From positions 1 to 36,452 of the forward strand of contig JAUSBQ010000202.1 of the NCBI GenBank assembly GCA_030651965.1: 36,452 nt of DNA. The letters run 5' to 3'. The stretch is from Pseudolabrys sp. Lineage in GTDB: Bacteria > Pseudomonadota > Alphaproteobacteria > Rhizobiales > Xanthobacteraceae. This document shows positions 1 to 10,661 of the stretch, piece after piece (position 1 is the first letter of the stretch; each line of letters starts with the position of its first letter). The translations under genes and the position numbers were made by a program. The notes below the pieces were generated by a model that was given only the letters and a program-made list of their open reading frames with translations, made no database searches and was not told the origin of the DNA.

Positions 1-26
1 CGACTTTCTTTTCTTAAAACAAGACG

Positions 27-55
27 TCGATGGCCGGGTCAAGCCCGGCCATGAC
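27..55. repeat. Short palindrome (GATGGCCGGGTCAAGCCCGGCCATGAC), intergenic REP-like
   Basis: TGGCCGGGtcaaGCCCGGCCA inverted repeat read directly. Confidence 0.6.
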
Positions 56-77
56 AGCTTTGAATGTCGCGGCGATT

Positions 78-857
78 TTATTTTGGCGTGGTGCTTTTGC
101 CGCCGCCGAACAGGCGGACAATGAAATTGTGCCCCGGCATCGCGGCGCGCTCGATCGCGCGCTCGGCGCCTTCATCGGTCAATCGCGTGCGCGGCCACCG
201 ATAGATCAGCCCGTGCATCAGCCAGATGATCAGGAAGGTGAACACGCCGGCGAAGATGACGTCGCTGACGAAATGCCCGCCGGCCATCACCCGCATCACC
301 GCCATGGCGGTGCCAAGCGCCAAAGCCGAACCGACAGCGACGGCGCGCCAGGGCGGCGGCGCCAGCACCGCCGGCGCAATGGTCCAGAACGCGCCGGAGA
401 CGTCACCGGACACGAACGAGCAATTGTTCGGGCAATCGCCCCGCGTGCTCCACCACGGAACGAATTTTTCAGGGCCGCCGAGTTGCTGCACATCGATCGG
501 CCGCGACCGGCCCCAATGATCCTTCAGCACGACGTTGACGAGCAACCCCGGGCCCAGCGCCATCGTCGCGACCAGGAACAGAATCGCGCGGCCGGAGATC
601 AACAGCTTGCGGCGCGGCAGGAGGAGCTTCCAGGCGAGCGCCACCAGCACCGCCGTGATCAGCAAGGTGCTGATCCACAGCCCGGCATCGCGCGCGAACA
701 TCAACGGCGGATAAATGCGCCAGGCGAAATTATTGTTGCCGTCGCTGAAGCCGTGAAAGTAACGCGAGACCCGCAGATCGAGGTCCGGATAGAGTCCGAA
801 CAGCAGACCGGTGACGACGGCGATGCCAAGCGCGATCAAAAGCCCGGTACGGTTCAT
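78..857 (-). CDS. PAP2-superfamily membrane phosphatase (LpxE/lipid phosphatase-like)
   Basis: 259-aa ORF; KDHWGRSRP...CSFVSGDVS...GGHFVSD match the three PAP2 motifs; multiple TM segments. Confidence 0.88.
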   Translation of the reverse strand: MNRTGLLIALGIAVVTGLLFGLYPDLDLRVSRYFHGFSDGNNNFAWRIYPPLMFARDAGLWISTLLITAVLVALAWKLLLPRRKLLISGRAILFLVATMALGPGLLVNVVLKDHWGRSRPIDVQQLGGPEKFVPWWSTRGDCPNNCSFVSGDVSGAFWTIAPAVLAPPPWRAVAVGSALALGTAMAVMRVMAGGHFVSDVIFAGVFTFLIIWLMHGLIYRWPRTRLTDEGAERAIERAAMPGHNFIVRLFGGGKSTTPK

Positions 858-938
858 GCTTGTCCCTTGCAGATGCGCGGGTCTAGCCGACAGCGGTCAA
901 AATGGAAAGACAGGGGCGCGCAGGCGCGGCGATTTGAC

Positions 939-1397
939 TTAAGCGGCGCGCGGCTCGCGCCAGCGTCCGGCCTTGCGGCCGGCAATCACCCAGTAAACCA
1001 GCCCGAACACCGCACCCGCGGCCGCGGTGATTTCCAGCTCGCGCGACACCAGCGGCGGCGGCCTGTCGATGGATTCTTCATACGATGCCGGCGCCTGCCC
1101 GCTGCCGTAATAGGCCAGCAGCAGCATGACGGCGCCGCCGGCCGCGTTGGCGAGTAGCGAGCGGATCTTGAAGGCTTCGGCCAGCGCGATCAGAATTATC
1201 AGCGGCAGCAATCCGGCCGCGCCGGTCGCGGTGGCGCCGAAGAAGGCCGTGCCCCAGAACACAACGCGCTCGCCCACGTCGCCGCTGGCGCTGGCCCATT
1301 GCGGCCCGAGCACGCCGAGCGCGATGGCAATGCCGCTGGCGAGGCTCGCCACCATGACGGCGAAGATGATGACAAAGATACGGCCGATGAGGGACAT
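939..1397 (-). CDS. Hypothetical integral membrane protein
   Basis: 152-aa ORF with several hydrophobic segments, tight spacing in the gene array. Confidence 0.65.
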   Translation of the reverse strand: MSLIGRIFVIIFAVMVASLASGIAIALGVLGPQWASASGDVGERVVFWGTAFFGATATGAAGLLPLIILIALAEAFKIRSLLANAAGGAVMLLLAYYGSGQAPASYEESIDRPPPLVSRELEITAAAGAVFGLVYWVIAGRKAGRWREPRAA

Positions 1398-1410
1398 TGA
1401 GGCCTCAACT

Positions 1411-1541
1411 TTTCCCGGGCGCGACGCCGCACGAAGTGCTGCGTCGCAGACCCGGGATCGTTACGGGTTCAGGGGTTGGAACGGCCCCGGATCTGCGGCG
1501 CAGCACTTCGCTTCGCTCATGCTGCACCGCGTCCGGGGAAA
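1411..1541. repeat. Intergenic palindromic repeat
   Basis: TTTCCCGGGCGCGACGCCGCACGAAGTGCTGCGTC ... GGCGCAGCACTTCGCTTCGC...GCGTCCGGGGAAA inverted arms. Confidence 0.6.
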
Positions 1542-1544
1542 GGA

Positions 1545-2777
1545 TCAATCCGTCATTGCCATGGCGCGCAGCGCCAGGCGTTCGCGCGCGGTCATCTTCT
1601 CGGTCGCGCTCTTGAGTTGGCCGCAGGCGGCGAAGATGTCGCGGCCGCGCGGCGTGCGCACCGGCGAGGCATAGCCGGCGTCGAACACGACCTGCGAGAA
1701 TTTCTCGATCTGATCCCAGTCCGAGCATTCATACTTCGTGCCGGGCCACGGATTGAACGGGATGAGATTGATCTTGGCCGGAATGCCCTTGAGCAAGCGC
1801 ACTAGCGCCTTGGCGTCTTCGATGGAGTCGTTGACGTCCTTGAGCATCACATATTCGAAGGTGATGCGCTTGGCGTTCGACGCGCCGGGATAATTGCGGC
1901 AGGCTTCCATCAATTGCGCGATCGGATATTTGCGGTTGAGCGGCACCAACTCGTTGCGCAATTCATCGCGCACCGCATGCAGCGAGATCGCCAGCATGCA
2001 GCCAATCTCCGTGCCGGCGCGCTCGATGTTCGGCACCACGCCGGAAGTCGACAGCGTGATGCGCCGCTTGGAAATGCCGAGGCCTTCGCCGTCCGCCATG
2101 ATCAAGATCGCGTCGCGCACCGCGTCGAAATTGTACAACGGCTCGCCCATGCCCATCATCACGATGTTGGTGACGCAGCGCTCACCGGTCGGGATCACGC
2201 CGTCGGTCGGCCGCGTGCCGCCCGGCCAATCGCCGAGACGATCGCGCGCCGCCAGCACCTGACCGGCGATTTCGCCGGCGGTGAGATTGCGCACCAGACG
2301 CTGCGTGCCGGTGTGGCAGAACGTGCAGGTCAGCGTGCAGCCGACCTGGCTGGAAACGCACAACGTGCCGCGCTCGGTGTCGGGAATGTAGACGCACTCG
2401 ACATCGTGCGGCAGCTTTGAGTCCGGATCGCCCGGCAGCCGCAGCAGCCATTTGCGCGTGCCGTCGACCGACACCTGCTCGGCCACTACTTCCGGCCGCG
2501 CCACGGTGTAGCGTTCGGCCAAAGCCGCGCGCAGCTCCTTCGACATCGTCGTCATGCCGTCGAAGTCCGTGAAGCCGCGGTAATAGATCCAGTGCCAAAG
2601 CTGCTGCACGCGCATCTTGCGCTGCGCCGCCGGCACGCCGACTTCGCCCAGCACATCGGCGAGCTCGCTGCGCGACAGCCCGACCAGCGACGGCTTTGCC
2701 GGCGCGACATAGGCCTCGAGCGGGGCTTTCTCGACGAAAGGCGTGGGGGCCGACGCGGTTTCTACTCGACTGATCAT
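1545..2777 (-). CDS. rlmN: 23S rRNA (adenine(2503)-C(2))-methyltransferase, radical SAM
   Basis: CxxxCxxC in [53 protein letters not shown] motifs. Confidence 0.97.
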   Translation of the reverse strand: MISRVETASAPTPFVEKAPLEAYVAPAKPSLVGLSRSELADVLGEVGVPAAQRKMRVQQLWHWIYYRGFTDFDGMTTMSKELRAALAERYTVARPEVVAEQVSVDGTRKWLLRLPGDPDSKLPHDVECVYIPDTERGTLCVSSQVGCTLTCTFCHTGTQRLVRNLTAGEIAGQVLAARDRLGDWPGGTRPTDGVIPTGERCVTNIVMMGMGEPLYNFDAVRDAILIMADGEGLGISKRRITLSTSGVVPNIERAGTEIGCMLAISLHAVRDELRNELVPLNRKYPIAQLMEACRNYPGASNAKRITFEYVMLKDVNDSIEDAKALVRLLKGIPAKINLIPFNPWPGTKYECSDWDQIEKFSQVVFDAGYASPVRTPRGRDIFAACGQLKSATEKMTARERLALRAMAMTD

Positions 2778-2839
2778 CGGCTCGGGTCATCATGGCCGCG
2801 CGGCGCGCGGCTCTCACGGCAATATAGGGTGCCGGCGCC

Positions 2840-3397
2840 CTACTTACACTCCGCCGCGACCTTGTCGAGCGCCTCGGCAATGCCTCTGAGCGAATAGGTG
2901 TCGGTGGTCTTGGTGCCGCGCGACGACTCGGATTTGACCACCAGGTCGGCGCCCTTGCGCATGGCTTCCACCATCTGCGTTTCCTCGGCGGCATTCTTGA
3001 CCCAGGCGCCGTCGTTCTGGGTGTACATGACGTAGGTGGCGGAACCGACGGTGGCGTTGGCGTCGTGGCTGGGCTTCTGCGGATAGCCGACGATAACCGA
3101 GACCTCGTTCTTCACCTTTTCGGCCGGCCGCGTCGAGATGAAGGCATAGGACGCATCGCGGTTGCGGCCGGCGGGCTCCGTCGTGGCCGAAGTCGGCTTG
3201 GACAGCGCGAAGCAGACCTTCTTGCCGCCGGGGCTGGCCGTATAGGCGCCCCAGTCGCCGAACTGGCCGAGCAGCACGGCCTGGTCGCTTGGGTTTGTCG
3301 ATTTCGGCTGGGCGGTGGCGACGCCCGGAATCAACACCAGAGCAATGGCAGCGCTGAACAAGGCAAGTGCGGGGCAGTGGCAATTCTGTTTCTTCAT
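2840..3397 (-). CDS. Invasion-associated locus B (IalB) family protein
   Basis: Signal peptide then FGDWGAYTASPGGKKVCFALSKP typical of the IalB family. Confidence 0.85.
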   Translation of the reverse strand: MKKQNCHCPALALFSAAIALVLIPGVATAQPKSTNPSDQAVLLGQFGDWGAYTASPGGKKVCFALSKPTSATTEPAGRNRDASYAFISTRPAEKVKNEVSVIVGYPQKPSHDANATVGSATYVMYTQNDGAWVKNAAEETQMVEAMRKGADLVVKSESSRGTKTTDTYSLRGIAEALDKVAAECK

Positions 3398-3639
3398 CGG
3401 GCCCTACCGGCTGTCGTGAGCGACGCAATTACGTCAGGGAATCGCTGATATTAGCCCCTTATGGGTCAATATCGGCAATGTGAAGGCAGGCGAAACCTCA
3501 CCCGCCCCGCAGGATAGCCGCAAAAAGTTAATGGCCAAAACCAGAGGTCCACGCCGCGATGACGCCCATCCAATGACGGCCTATGCCGTGCTACAAATAT
3601 TGTCCCGCACGCAATGACCCGGACCCCAAAGAAAGCCTC

Positions 3640-4614
3640 ATGAAAGCCCTGCTCTGCACCCATTACGGCACGCCCGACGATCTCACTCTGGCCGACATCC
3701 CCGAGCCGACGCCCGCCGCCGGCGAGGCCGTGGTGCGCATCGAGGCGGCAGCGCTGAATTTCTTCGACACGCTGATCATTGCCGGCAAGTACCAGACCAA
3801 GCCGGCGTTCCCGTTTTCGCCCTCGGCGGAGTTCGCCGGCGTCGTCGAGAGCGTCGCGCCCGACGTCACCGAGTTGAAGGCCGGCGACCGCGTCGTCGGC
3901 ATGAACGGCTACGGCGCCGCCCGCGAGATGATCGCCCTGCCCGTCGCCAAGCTGGTCAAAATCCCGGACGGCCTCGATGCCAACCGCGCCGCCGGTGTGT
4001 CGGTGACCTATGGAACCACGCTGCATGCCCTCAAGGACCGCGCCAGGCTGAAAGCCGGCGAGACCTTGGCCGTGCTCGGCGCTTCCGGCGGCACCGGACT
4101 GGCGGCGATCGAGCTCGGCAAGATCATGGGCGCGCGCGTCATCGCCTGCGCCTCGTCGGCCGACAAAATCGCCTTTTGCCGGAAGCATGGCGCCGACGAG
4201 GGCATCGACTACGCGGCCGAGGATTTGAAGGACGCGCTGCGGCGGCTCACCGACGGCCGCGGCGCCGATGTGATCTACGACCCGGTCGGCGGCGCTTACA
4301 CCGAGCAGGCTTTGCGTTCGATCGCCTGGGAGGGACGCTTTCTGGTCGTCGGCTTTGCCGCCGGCGATATTCCCAAGCTGCCGCTCAATCTGGTGCTGTT
4401 GAAGAGCTGCGACGTGCTCGGCGTGTTCTGGGGCGCGTGGACGGCGCGCGATCCGGAAGGCCATCGCGCCAATACCGCGCAGCTCTTGAACTGGGCGCTG
4501 GAAGACAAATTGTCGTCACATATCCACGCGGTCTATCCGCTGGCCGACGCCGCTGCCGCGCTCAAGGCCATCGCCTCCCGCGAGGTGATGGGCAAGGTAA
4601 TTTTGCGGCCTTAG
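3640..4614 (+). CDS. NADPH:quinone oxidoreductase family protein (zinc-independent MDR)
   Basis: MKALLCTHYGTPDDL start, AVLGASGGTGLAAIELGK Rossmann motif, GADVIYDPVGG; internal Met at 3640 chosen as start. Confidence 0.92.
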   Translation: MKALLCTHYGTPDDLTLADIPEPTPAAGEAVVRIEAAALNFFDTLIIAGKYQTKPAFPFSPSAEFAGVVESVAPDVTELKAGDRVVGMNGYGAAREMIALPVAKLVKIPDGLDANRAAGVSVTYGTTLHALKDRARLKAGETLAVLGASGGTGLAAIELGKIMGARVIACASSADKIAFCRKHGADEGIDYAAEDLKDALRRLTDGRGADVIYDPVGGAYTEQALRSIAWEGRFLVVGFAAGDIPKLPLNLVLLKSCDVLGVFWGAWTARDPEGHRANTAQLLNWALEDKLSSHIHAVYPLADAAAALKAIASREVMGKVILRP

Positions 4615-5006
4615 AGGCGGGCCAAGGCGTCGCGCGCCGCGTCGCGGTGTCGCGGCTGCATATGGCTCGCCACCAGCTTGATCGCGGCGGCGAGCACAGC
4701 CGCATCGTCGGTGAAGCCGAGCACCGGCATGATGTCCGGCATCACGTCCAGCGGCAGCACGAAATAGGCCAGCGCGCCGATCAAAGTGCCCTTCACCTTC
4801 AGCGGGGTGTCGCGATCGAAAGCGCAGTAGTAAGCGGCGAGCAGGTCCTCGGCGAACGGAACGCGCGCAGCGACGCGGCGCGCCTTGCGCCAGACTGTGC
4901 GCCGCAACGAAGAGTCGCTGTCGTCCTGTTCGAATGCCGATTGTGCGTGCGTCATGGGCTTAATTTGGGGACCGTTTTGGCCAGTGCAAGACTGCTTCAA
5001 CCTCAT
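4611..5006 (-). CDS. DUF1232 (YkvA-like) family protein
   Basis: KGTLIGALAYFVLPLDVMPDIMPVLGFTDDAAVL motif. Confidence 0.9.
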   Translation of the reverse strand: MRLKQSCTGQNGPQIKPMTHAQSAFEQDDSDSSLRRTVWRKARRVAARVPFAEDLLAAYYCAFDRDTPLKVKGTLIGALAYFVLPLDVMPDIMPVLGFTDDAAVLAAAIKLVASHMQPRHRDAARDALARL

Positions 5007-5092
5007 CCTGAGGAGCCGCGCGCAGCGCGGCGTCTCGAAGGATGGGCCACATGGTTCGAGACGCGCCTGCGGCGCTCCTCACCATGAGGGTT
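4999..5092. repeat. Palindromic intergenic repeat
   Basis: AACCTCATCCTGAGGAGC...CGTCTCGAAGGATG...TTCGAGACGCGCC...GCTCCTCACCATGAGGGTT inverted arms. Confidence 0.75.
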
Positions 5093-5097
5093 GAGGG

Positions 5098-5403
5098 TTA
5101 GCGCGCGATTCTGTCCATTGCCTCGGCCAGCGTGATGTCGAGGTCGGTGACGCCGTCGGCGTCATGGGTCGATAAAGTCACCTCGACGGTCTTGTAGACG
5201 TTGAACCACTCCGGATGGTGATCCATTTTCTCCGCCACCAGCGCGGCGCGGGTCATGAACCCGAAGGCCTGGTTGAAGTCCTTGAATACGAACTTCCTGG
5301 CGATGGCGTCGCGGCCGGAGACCTCCGACCAGCCCGGCAATTTGGCCAGCGCGGTCTTGCGGGCGTCGGCGGTCAGTTTCCGCGGCCGGGCATTTTGCGC
5401 CAT
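5098..5403 (-). CDS. phhB: 4a-hydroxytetrahydrobiopterin dehydratase
   Basis: LPGWSEV...[54 protein letters not shown]. Confidence 0.95.
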   Translation of the reverse strand: MAQNARPRKLTADARKTALAKLPGWSEVSGRDAIARKFVFKDFNQAFGFMTRAALVAEKMDHHPEWFNVYKTVEVTLSTHDADGVTDLDITLAEAMDRIAR

Positions 5404-5496
5404 GTCACGATCCTCCCAGGGTGAACGTGCGACCCTCGCAAAGGGTTCGTACCGATACTACCTTTCTAGGGGCGTCTTCGACCATATGAGGCTGGC

Positions 5497-6612
5497 ATGT
5501 CCTGGTCACTGAATATCGGCACCGTTGCGGGCACGATCGTGCGCGTGCATCTGACCTTTCTGCTGTTCCTCGGCTGGATTTTCGCCGCCAGCTACGCATC
5601 CAGCGGCGCGGCCGCCGCGTGGGACACCCTGCTTTTCATCGTGCTGCTGTTTCTGTGCGTGCTGCTGCATGAATTCGGCCACATCTTCACCGCCCGCGCC
5701 TTCGGCGTGACCACGCCTTACGTCACGTTGCTGCCGATCGGCGGCGTCGCCCAGCTCGAGCGCATTCCGGAACAGCCGGGCCAGGAATTCCTCATCGCCA
5801 TCGCCGGACCTCTGGTGAACGTCGCGATCGCGTTTCTGCTCGTTCTGTTCGCCGGCGCGCAGTTGAACGCCGGCGCCAGCGCCGTCGACAACACCCAGAT
5901 CGCCATGGTCGATCGCCTCGCCGCGGTGAACCTGTTCATCGCGCTGTTCAACATGATACCGGCTTTCCCGATGGACGGCGGGCGCGTGCTGCGCGCCGCG
6001 CTGGCCTCCAAGCTCGGCTATGTGCGCGCCACCGAGATCGCCGCGTCGATCGGCCAGTTCGTCGCCTTCGCGCTCGGCTTCATCGGGCTTCTGTTCAACC
6101 CGATCCTGATCTTCATCGCTATCTTCGTCTATCTCGCCGCCTCGTCGGAGGCGCATATGGTTGCCTTGCGCGCGGTGTCGCGCGGCGTGCCGGTCAGCCA
6201 CGCCATGATGACCCAGTTCGCAACGCTGATGCCGGATGCTCATGTCGAGGAGGCGGTGCAAACTTTGCTCGCCACCAGCCAGGGCGAATTCCCGGTCGTC
6301 GACGGCGCCGGCAAGCCGGTCGGCCTGTTGGGGCGCGCCGACATCATCAAGGCGATCAAGACCCTCGGGCCCGACGCTCGCGTCGCCGACGCGATGGCCG
6401 CCGAACTGCCGACCATCGGCCATCGTCGTTCGCTGGAGGACGCTTTCAAGCTGTTGCAGGAAAAGCAGGCCCCCGCCGTCGGCATTACCGACGCCAGCGG
6501 CGCGCTGGTCGGGCTGGTGACCTCGGAAACCATCGCCGAAATGGTGATGTTGCAGAACGCGCTGCCGCCCGGCGGCAGGATCGGACCCTGGAGCCGGCCG
6601 GCGGGCGCGTAA
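5497..6612 (+). CDS. Site-2 protease family protein (peptidase M50) with C-terminal CBS domains
   Basis: HEFGH zinc motif, NMIPAFPMDGGR motif, then two CBS-like repeats. Confidence 0.95.
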   Translation: MSWSLNIGTVAGTIVRVHLTFLLFLGWIFAASYASSGAAAAWDTLLFIVLLFLCVLLHEFGHIFTARAFGVTTPYVTLLPIGGVAQLERIPEQPGQEFLIAIAGPLVNVAIAFLLVLFAGAQLNAGASAVDNTQIAMVDRLAAVNLFIALFNMIPAFPMDGGRVLRAALASKLGYVRATEIAASIGQFVAFALGFIGLLFNPILIFIAIFVYLAASSEAHMVALRAVSRGVPVSHAMMTQFATLMPDAHVEEAVQTLLATSQGEFPVVDGAGKPVGLLGRADIIKAIKTLGPDARVADAMAAELPTIGHRRSLEDAFKLLQEKQAPAVGITDASGALVGLVTSETIAEMVMLQNALPPGGRIGPWSRPAGA

Positions 6613-6683
6613 AACGCCTCAGAAATCGGCAGAATCGGCCATTTATCGGCTTAACTGCGTTGCCGACATGCGCTATAGGGCGG

Positions 6684-6711
6684 TTGCTTCGCGCCGTTTC
6701 GTGACTATATT
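6684..6711 (+). promoter_or_regulatory. Candidate sigma70-like promoter upstream of typA
   Basis: TTGCTT (6684-6689), 16-nt spacer, TATATT (6706-6711). Confidence 0.4.
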
Positions 6712-6741
6712 GCGCCGCAATAGCGTCGCGTCGCGGGTCCC

Positions 6742-6775
6742 ACAGGATTGCCCTCCGGCAATCCTGTCGCTTTTT
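6742..6775 (+). terminator. Rho-independent terminator-like hairpin in the typA upstream region
   Basis: ACAGGATTGCC-CTCC-GGCAATCCTGT perfect 11-bp stem, then CGCTTTTT. Confidence 0.75.
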
Positions 6776-6835
6776 GGGAACGGGCTTTGTTCGGAAGCCC
6801 TATGTGGACCCCCGCTTTCGTTTTGGAACCTGACT

Positions 6836-8662
6836 ATGGATATGCGCAACATCGCCATCATCGCGCACGTCGATCATGGCAAAACTACTCTGGTCGACAA
6901 GCTGCTGCAGCAGTCCGGCGTCTACCGCGCCAATGAGCGCCAGGTCGAGCGCGCCATGGACTCCAACGATCTCGAGCGCGAGCGTGGCATCACCATTCTG
7001 GCCAAGGCCGCCTCGGTCGAATGGAAGGGCACCCGCATCAATATCGTCGATACGCCGGGCCATGCCGATTTCGGCGGCGAAGTCGAACGCATCCTCAACA
7101 TGGTCGATGGCGCGCTGGTCCTGGTGGACGCCGCCGAAGGTCCGCTGCCGCAGACCAAGTTCGTGGTCTCCAAGGCGCTGAAGATGGGGCTCAAGCCCAT
7201 CGTCGTCATCAACAAGGTCTACCTCCCCGACGCGCGCGCCACCGAAGTGCTCAACGAAGTATTCGACCTGTTCGCGGCGCTCGACGCCACCGACGACCAA
7301 CTCGATTTCCCGATTCTCTACGGCTCGGCCAAGCTTGGCTATATGTCGACCTCGCTCGAAGGATCGAAGGAAGACGGCATGACGCCGCTGTTCGACCTCG
7401 TGCTCAAGCACGTCAAGGCGCCGGCCGTCGATACCGGTCCGTTCCGCATGCTCGGCACTATTATCGAAGCCAACCCTTACCTCGGCCGCATGATTACCGG
7501 CCGCATCACCTCGGGTTCGGTCAAGCCGAACCAGATGGTCAAAGTGCTCGACCGCGACGGCAAGCCGATCGAATCCGGCCGCATCACCAAGGTGCTGGCG
7601 TTCCGCGGTCTTGAGCGCGTGCCGCTCGACGAGGCCGAAGCCGGCGACATCGTCGCGCTGGCCGGCCTGCCCAATGCCACCGTCGCCCACACCATCTGCG
7701 ACCCGTCGGTGGAAATGCCGATCCCGGCGCAGCCGATCGACCCACCGACTTTGTCGATGACCTTCCGCGTCAACGATTCGCCGCTCGCCGGCACCGAAGG
7801 CACCAAGGTCACCGGCCGCATGATCCGCGACCGCCTGATGCGCGAGGCCGAAGGCAACGTGGCCTTGCGCGTGCGTGAAAGCGACGACAAGGACGCCATG
7901 GAAGTGTCCGGCCGCGGCGAATTGCAGCTCGGCATCCTGATCGAGACCATGCGCCGCGAAGGCTTCGAACTGTCGGTGTCGCGACCGAAAGTGCTGCTGC
8001 GCAAGAACGACAAGGACGAGCTTGAAGAGCCGATCGAGGAGGTCGTCATCGACGTCGACGAGCAGCATTCCGGCGTCGTCGTGCAGAAGATGTCCGAGCG
8101 CAAGGGCGAGATGATCGAGCTGCGCCCGTCCGGCGGCGGCCGCGTCCGCATGGTGTTCTACGCGCCGACGCGCGGCCTGATCGGCTACCAGGGCGAACTA
8201 CTCACCGACACGCGCGGCACCGCCATCATGAACCGGCTGTTTCACGCCTATGAACCGCACAAGGGCCCGATCCAGGGCCGCCGCAACGGCGTGCTGATCT
8301 CCAACGAAAAGGGTGAAGCCGTCGCCTACGCGCTGTGGAACCTGGAAGACCGCGGCCCGATGATGATCGAGCCGGGCTGGAAGGTTTACACCGGCATGAT
8401 CGTCGGCGAGCACACCCGCGACAACGACCTCGTCATCAACGTGCTCAAGGGCAAGCAGCTCACCAACATCCGCACCACGCAGAAGGACGAAGCCGTCCGC
8501 CTGACCCCGCCGATCCGCATGACGCTGGAAAAGGCGCTGGCCTATATCCAGGACGACGAGCTGGTCGAAGTCACGCCGACCTCGATCCGGCTGCGCAAGA
8601 AGCTGCTGGACGAAACCGACCGCAAGCGCTTCGACCGGTCCAAGGAAGCGCAGGTCGCTTAA
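6836..8662 (+). CDS. typA: Translational GTPase TypA/BipA
   Basis: [50 protein letters not shown]; full-length ~608 aa. Confidence 0.97.
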   Translation: MDMRNIAIIAHVDHGKTTLVDKLLQQSGVYRANERQVERAMDSNDLERERGITILAKAASVEWKGTRINIVDTPGHADFGGEVERILNMVDGALVLVDAAEGPLPQTKFVVSKALKMGLKPIVVINKVYLPDARATEVLNEVFDLFAALDATDDQLDFPILYGSAKLGYMSTSLEGSKEDGMTPLFDLVLKHVKAPAVDTGPFRMLGTIIEANPYLGRMITGRITSGSVKPNQMVKVLDRDGKPIESGRITKVLAFRGLERVPLDEAEAGDIVALAGLPNATVAHTICDPSVEMPIPAQPIDPPTLSMTFRVNDSPLAGTEGTKVTGRMIRDRLMREAEGNVALRVRESDDKDAMEVSGRGELQLGILIETMRREGFELSVSRPKVLLRKNDKDELEEPIEEVVIDVDEQHSGVVVQKMSERKGEMIELRPSGGGRVRMVFYAPTRGLIGYQGELLTDTRGTAIMNRLFHAYEPHKGPIQGRRNGVLISNEKGEAVAYALWNLEDRGPMMIEPGWKVYTGMIVGEHTRDNDLVINVLKGKQLTNIRTTQKDEAVRLTPPIRMTLEKALAYIQDDELVEVTPTSIRLRKKLLDETDRKRFDRSKEAQVA

Positions 8663-8724
8663 CGTCTGCGCCGGTGTTGTGTCCCAATATGTGACGCAAT
8701 GCGCCTACGGCGAATCAGGGACTT

Positions 8725-8765
8725 AAAAAACCCGTGCATGGCTTCAAGCCGGCACGGGTTTTTTC
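8725..8765 (+). terminator. Rho-independent terminator after typA
   Basis: AAAAAACCCGTGC-ATGGCTTCAAGCCG-GCACGGGTTTTTT. Confidence 0.9.
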
Positions 8766-8857
8766 ATGCTTGAAACGAGCGCCGCGCATGGGGCATTCGA
8801 CGCTTTTCTATCGGACTTCATTGGCGAATTCGTCACTGTGGCCGGTAATCCACACCA

Positions 8858-8872
8858 TTAACCCATCGTTAA
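8858..8872 (+). promoter_or_regulatory. CtrA-type binding site (TTAA-N7-TTAA) upstream of GNAT gene
   Basis: TTAACCCATCGTTAA, 44 bp before the ATG at 8917; overlaps palindrome ATCGTTAACGAT (8865-8876). Confidence 0.6.
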
Positions 8873-8916
8873 CGATAGGGCTTGAAGGGCGCGGGGTTGC
8901 TTGCTTGTATTCGTGA

Positions 8917-9429
8917 ATGAGCACGACCCTTATCGAGATTCGACGCGCCAGGTCCGCCGACGCCTCAGACGTCGCGGGGACCCATGACGAAGCATGGCGC
9001 GCCGCCTATCAGGGCATCATCCCGGGCAACGAACTCGACAAGCTCATCAACCGCCGCGGACCGGAATGGTGGGATTCGGCGATCCGCAAAGGCAGCCGGA
9101 TCACCATCCTGCAATTCGGCGACAAGATCGCCGGCTATGCGAATTACGGCCGCAATCGCGCGCGCAGCCTGTTCTACGAAGGCGAAGTCTACGAGCTGTA
9201 TCTGCGTCCGGAATTTCAGGGCCTCGGCTTCGGCCGCCGGCTGTTTTCCGCCGCGCGCAAGGATCTGGTGCAGAGCGGCTTGAAGAGCCTCGTCGTCTGG
9301 GCCTTGTCCGACAACGAGCCGGCGATGGAATTCTATCGCGCCCTCGGTGGCCGCGCCGTCGCCCGGTCGTCGGAGAAGTTCGGCACCAAGACACTCGACA
9401 AGGTCGCCTACGCCTGGCCGCAGAACTAG
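8917..9429 (+). CDS. GNAT family N-acetyltransferase
   Basis: LYLRPEFQGLGFGRRLF acetyl-CoA motif, ALSDNEPAMEFYRALGG. Confidence 0.92.
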   Translation: MSTTLIEIRRARSADASDVAGTHDEAWRAAYQGIIPGNELDKLINRRGPEWWDSAIRKGSRITILQFGDKIAGYANYGRNRARSLFYEGEVYELYLRPEFQGLGFGRRLFSAARKDLVQSGLKSLVVWALSDNEPAMEFYRALGGRAVARSSEKFGTKTLDKVAYAWPQN

Positions 9430-9432
9430 CTT

Positions 9433-10323
9433 TTAGATCGCCGGCGCCGGCAGGCCGTTCTGCGCACAGGTCGCGCGTAGCGTATTGAGAATCAAACAGG
9501 CAATCGTCATCGGCCCGACGCCGCCCGGCACCGGTGTGATCGCGCCGGCGACCGCGCTCGCTTCCGCATAAGCGACATCGCCGACGATCTTGGATTTGCC
9601 GGCCTCGCCCGGCACGCGATTGATGCCGACATCGATCACGGTGGCGCCCGGCTTGATCCAGTCAGCGCGGACGAATTCGGGTTTGCCGATGGCGGCGATC
9701 AGGACGTCGGCGCGGCGGCAGACGGCGGCGAGGTCGCGCGTCCTGGAATGCGCGACGGTCACGGTGGCATTCTCCGCCAGCAGCAATTGCGCCACCGGCT
9801 TGCCGACGATGTTGGAGCGGCCGATCACCACCGCCTCCAGACCGGCGAGCGATGGCAGCACTGTCTTCGCCAGGATGACGCAGCCGAGCGGCGTGCAGGG
9901 CACCAAAGCCGGCAGGCCGCTGCCGAGCCGGCCGACATTGAGCGGATGGAAGCCGTCGACATCCTTGGCCGGGTCGATCGCGGCGATCACCTTCTGCCCA
10001 TCGATCTGCGGCGGAAGCGGCAGTTGCACCAGGATGCCGTTGACCGTCGGGTCGGCATTCAGCGAGGCGATCAAGGCCAGCAATTCGGCTTCGCTGACGC
10101 TTTCCGGCAGATGCCGGTCGATCGGGGTCATGCCGGCGCCGGTCACCGCTTTGGATTTGTTGCGGACATAGACTTCGCTGGCCGGATTGGCGCCGACCAG
10201 CACCACCGCGAGGCCGGGCGTCATGCCGTGCGCCGCCTTTAGCTGCGTCACGTCCGTGGCGATGCGCGTGCGCAATTCGGCGGCGATTGTTTTTCCGTCG
10301 ATAATCCGTGCGGTCATGGTCAC
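9433..10323 (-). CDS. folD: Bifunctional methylenetetrahydrofolate dehydrogenase/cyclohydrolase
   Basis: [66 protein letters not shown]. Confidence 0.97.
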   Translation of the reverse strand: MTMTARIIDGKTIAAELRTRIATDVTQLKAAHGMTPGLAVVLVGANPASEVYVRNKSKAVTGAGMTPIDRHLPESVSEAELLALIASLNADPTVNGILVQLPLPPQIDGQKVIAAIDPAKDVDGFHPLNVGRLGSGLPALVPCTPLGCVILAKTVLPSLAGLEAVVIGRSNIVGKPVAQLLLAENATVTVAHSRTRDLAAVCRRADVLIAAIGKPEFVRADWIKPGATVIDVGINRVPGEAGKSKIVGDVAYAEASAVAGAITPVPGGVGPMTIACLILNTLRATCAQNGLPAPAI

Positions 10324-10340
10324 CCCTTTTGCGCCAGCCT

Positions 10341-10655
10341 TTAGCGCGCCGCGCAGATTTTCTCCAGTGCTGTCATCAGCGTTGGGCCGTCGCCCAAAAT
10401 CATCAGCCGCTTGGTACGGGCGGCGGCGCCGGCAACAACAACAACATCACGCCGTGGCACCCCCACCGCTTTGGCGATCAGCCGGCACAGAGCCTCGTTG
10501 GCTTCGCCCTCGCTGGGCGCGGCGCGGACGCGGGCCTTGAGCACGGCGCGGCCATCGCTCAGCGTCTCGACGCCGTCGATGGCATCGCGCCCGCCTTTCG
10601 GCGTCAGGCGCACAGTGACGCTCACGCCCCCTGCCGCAAGCACCCAGGGCGGCAC
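10341..10655 (-). CDS. DUF167 (YggU) family protein
   Basis: [14 protein letters not shown]...[49 protein letters not shown]. Confidence 0.92.
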   Translation of the reverse strand: MPPWVLAAGGVSVTVRLTPKGGRDAIDGVETLSDGRAVLKARVRAAPSEGEANEALCRLIAKAVGVPRRDVVVVAGAAARTKRLMILGDGPTLMTALEKICAAR

Positions 10656-10661
10656 GATCGT

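Noticed and set aside
30-1157. Long plus-strand ORF (375 aa) antisense to PAP2 phosphatase
   Set aside because: R/H/Q-rich shadow ORF typical of GC-rich DNA; the minus-strand genes have recognisable motifs
6800-8068. 422-aa minus-strand ORF inside typA
   Set aside because: Antisense shadow of the highly conserved TypA coding frame
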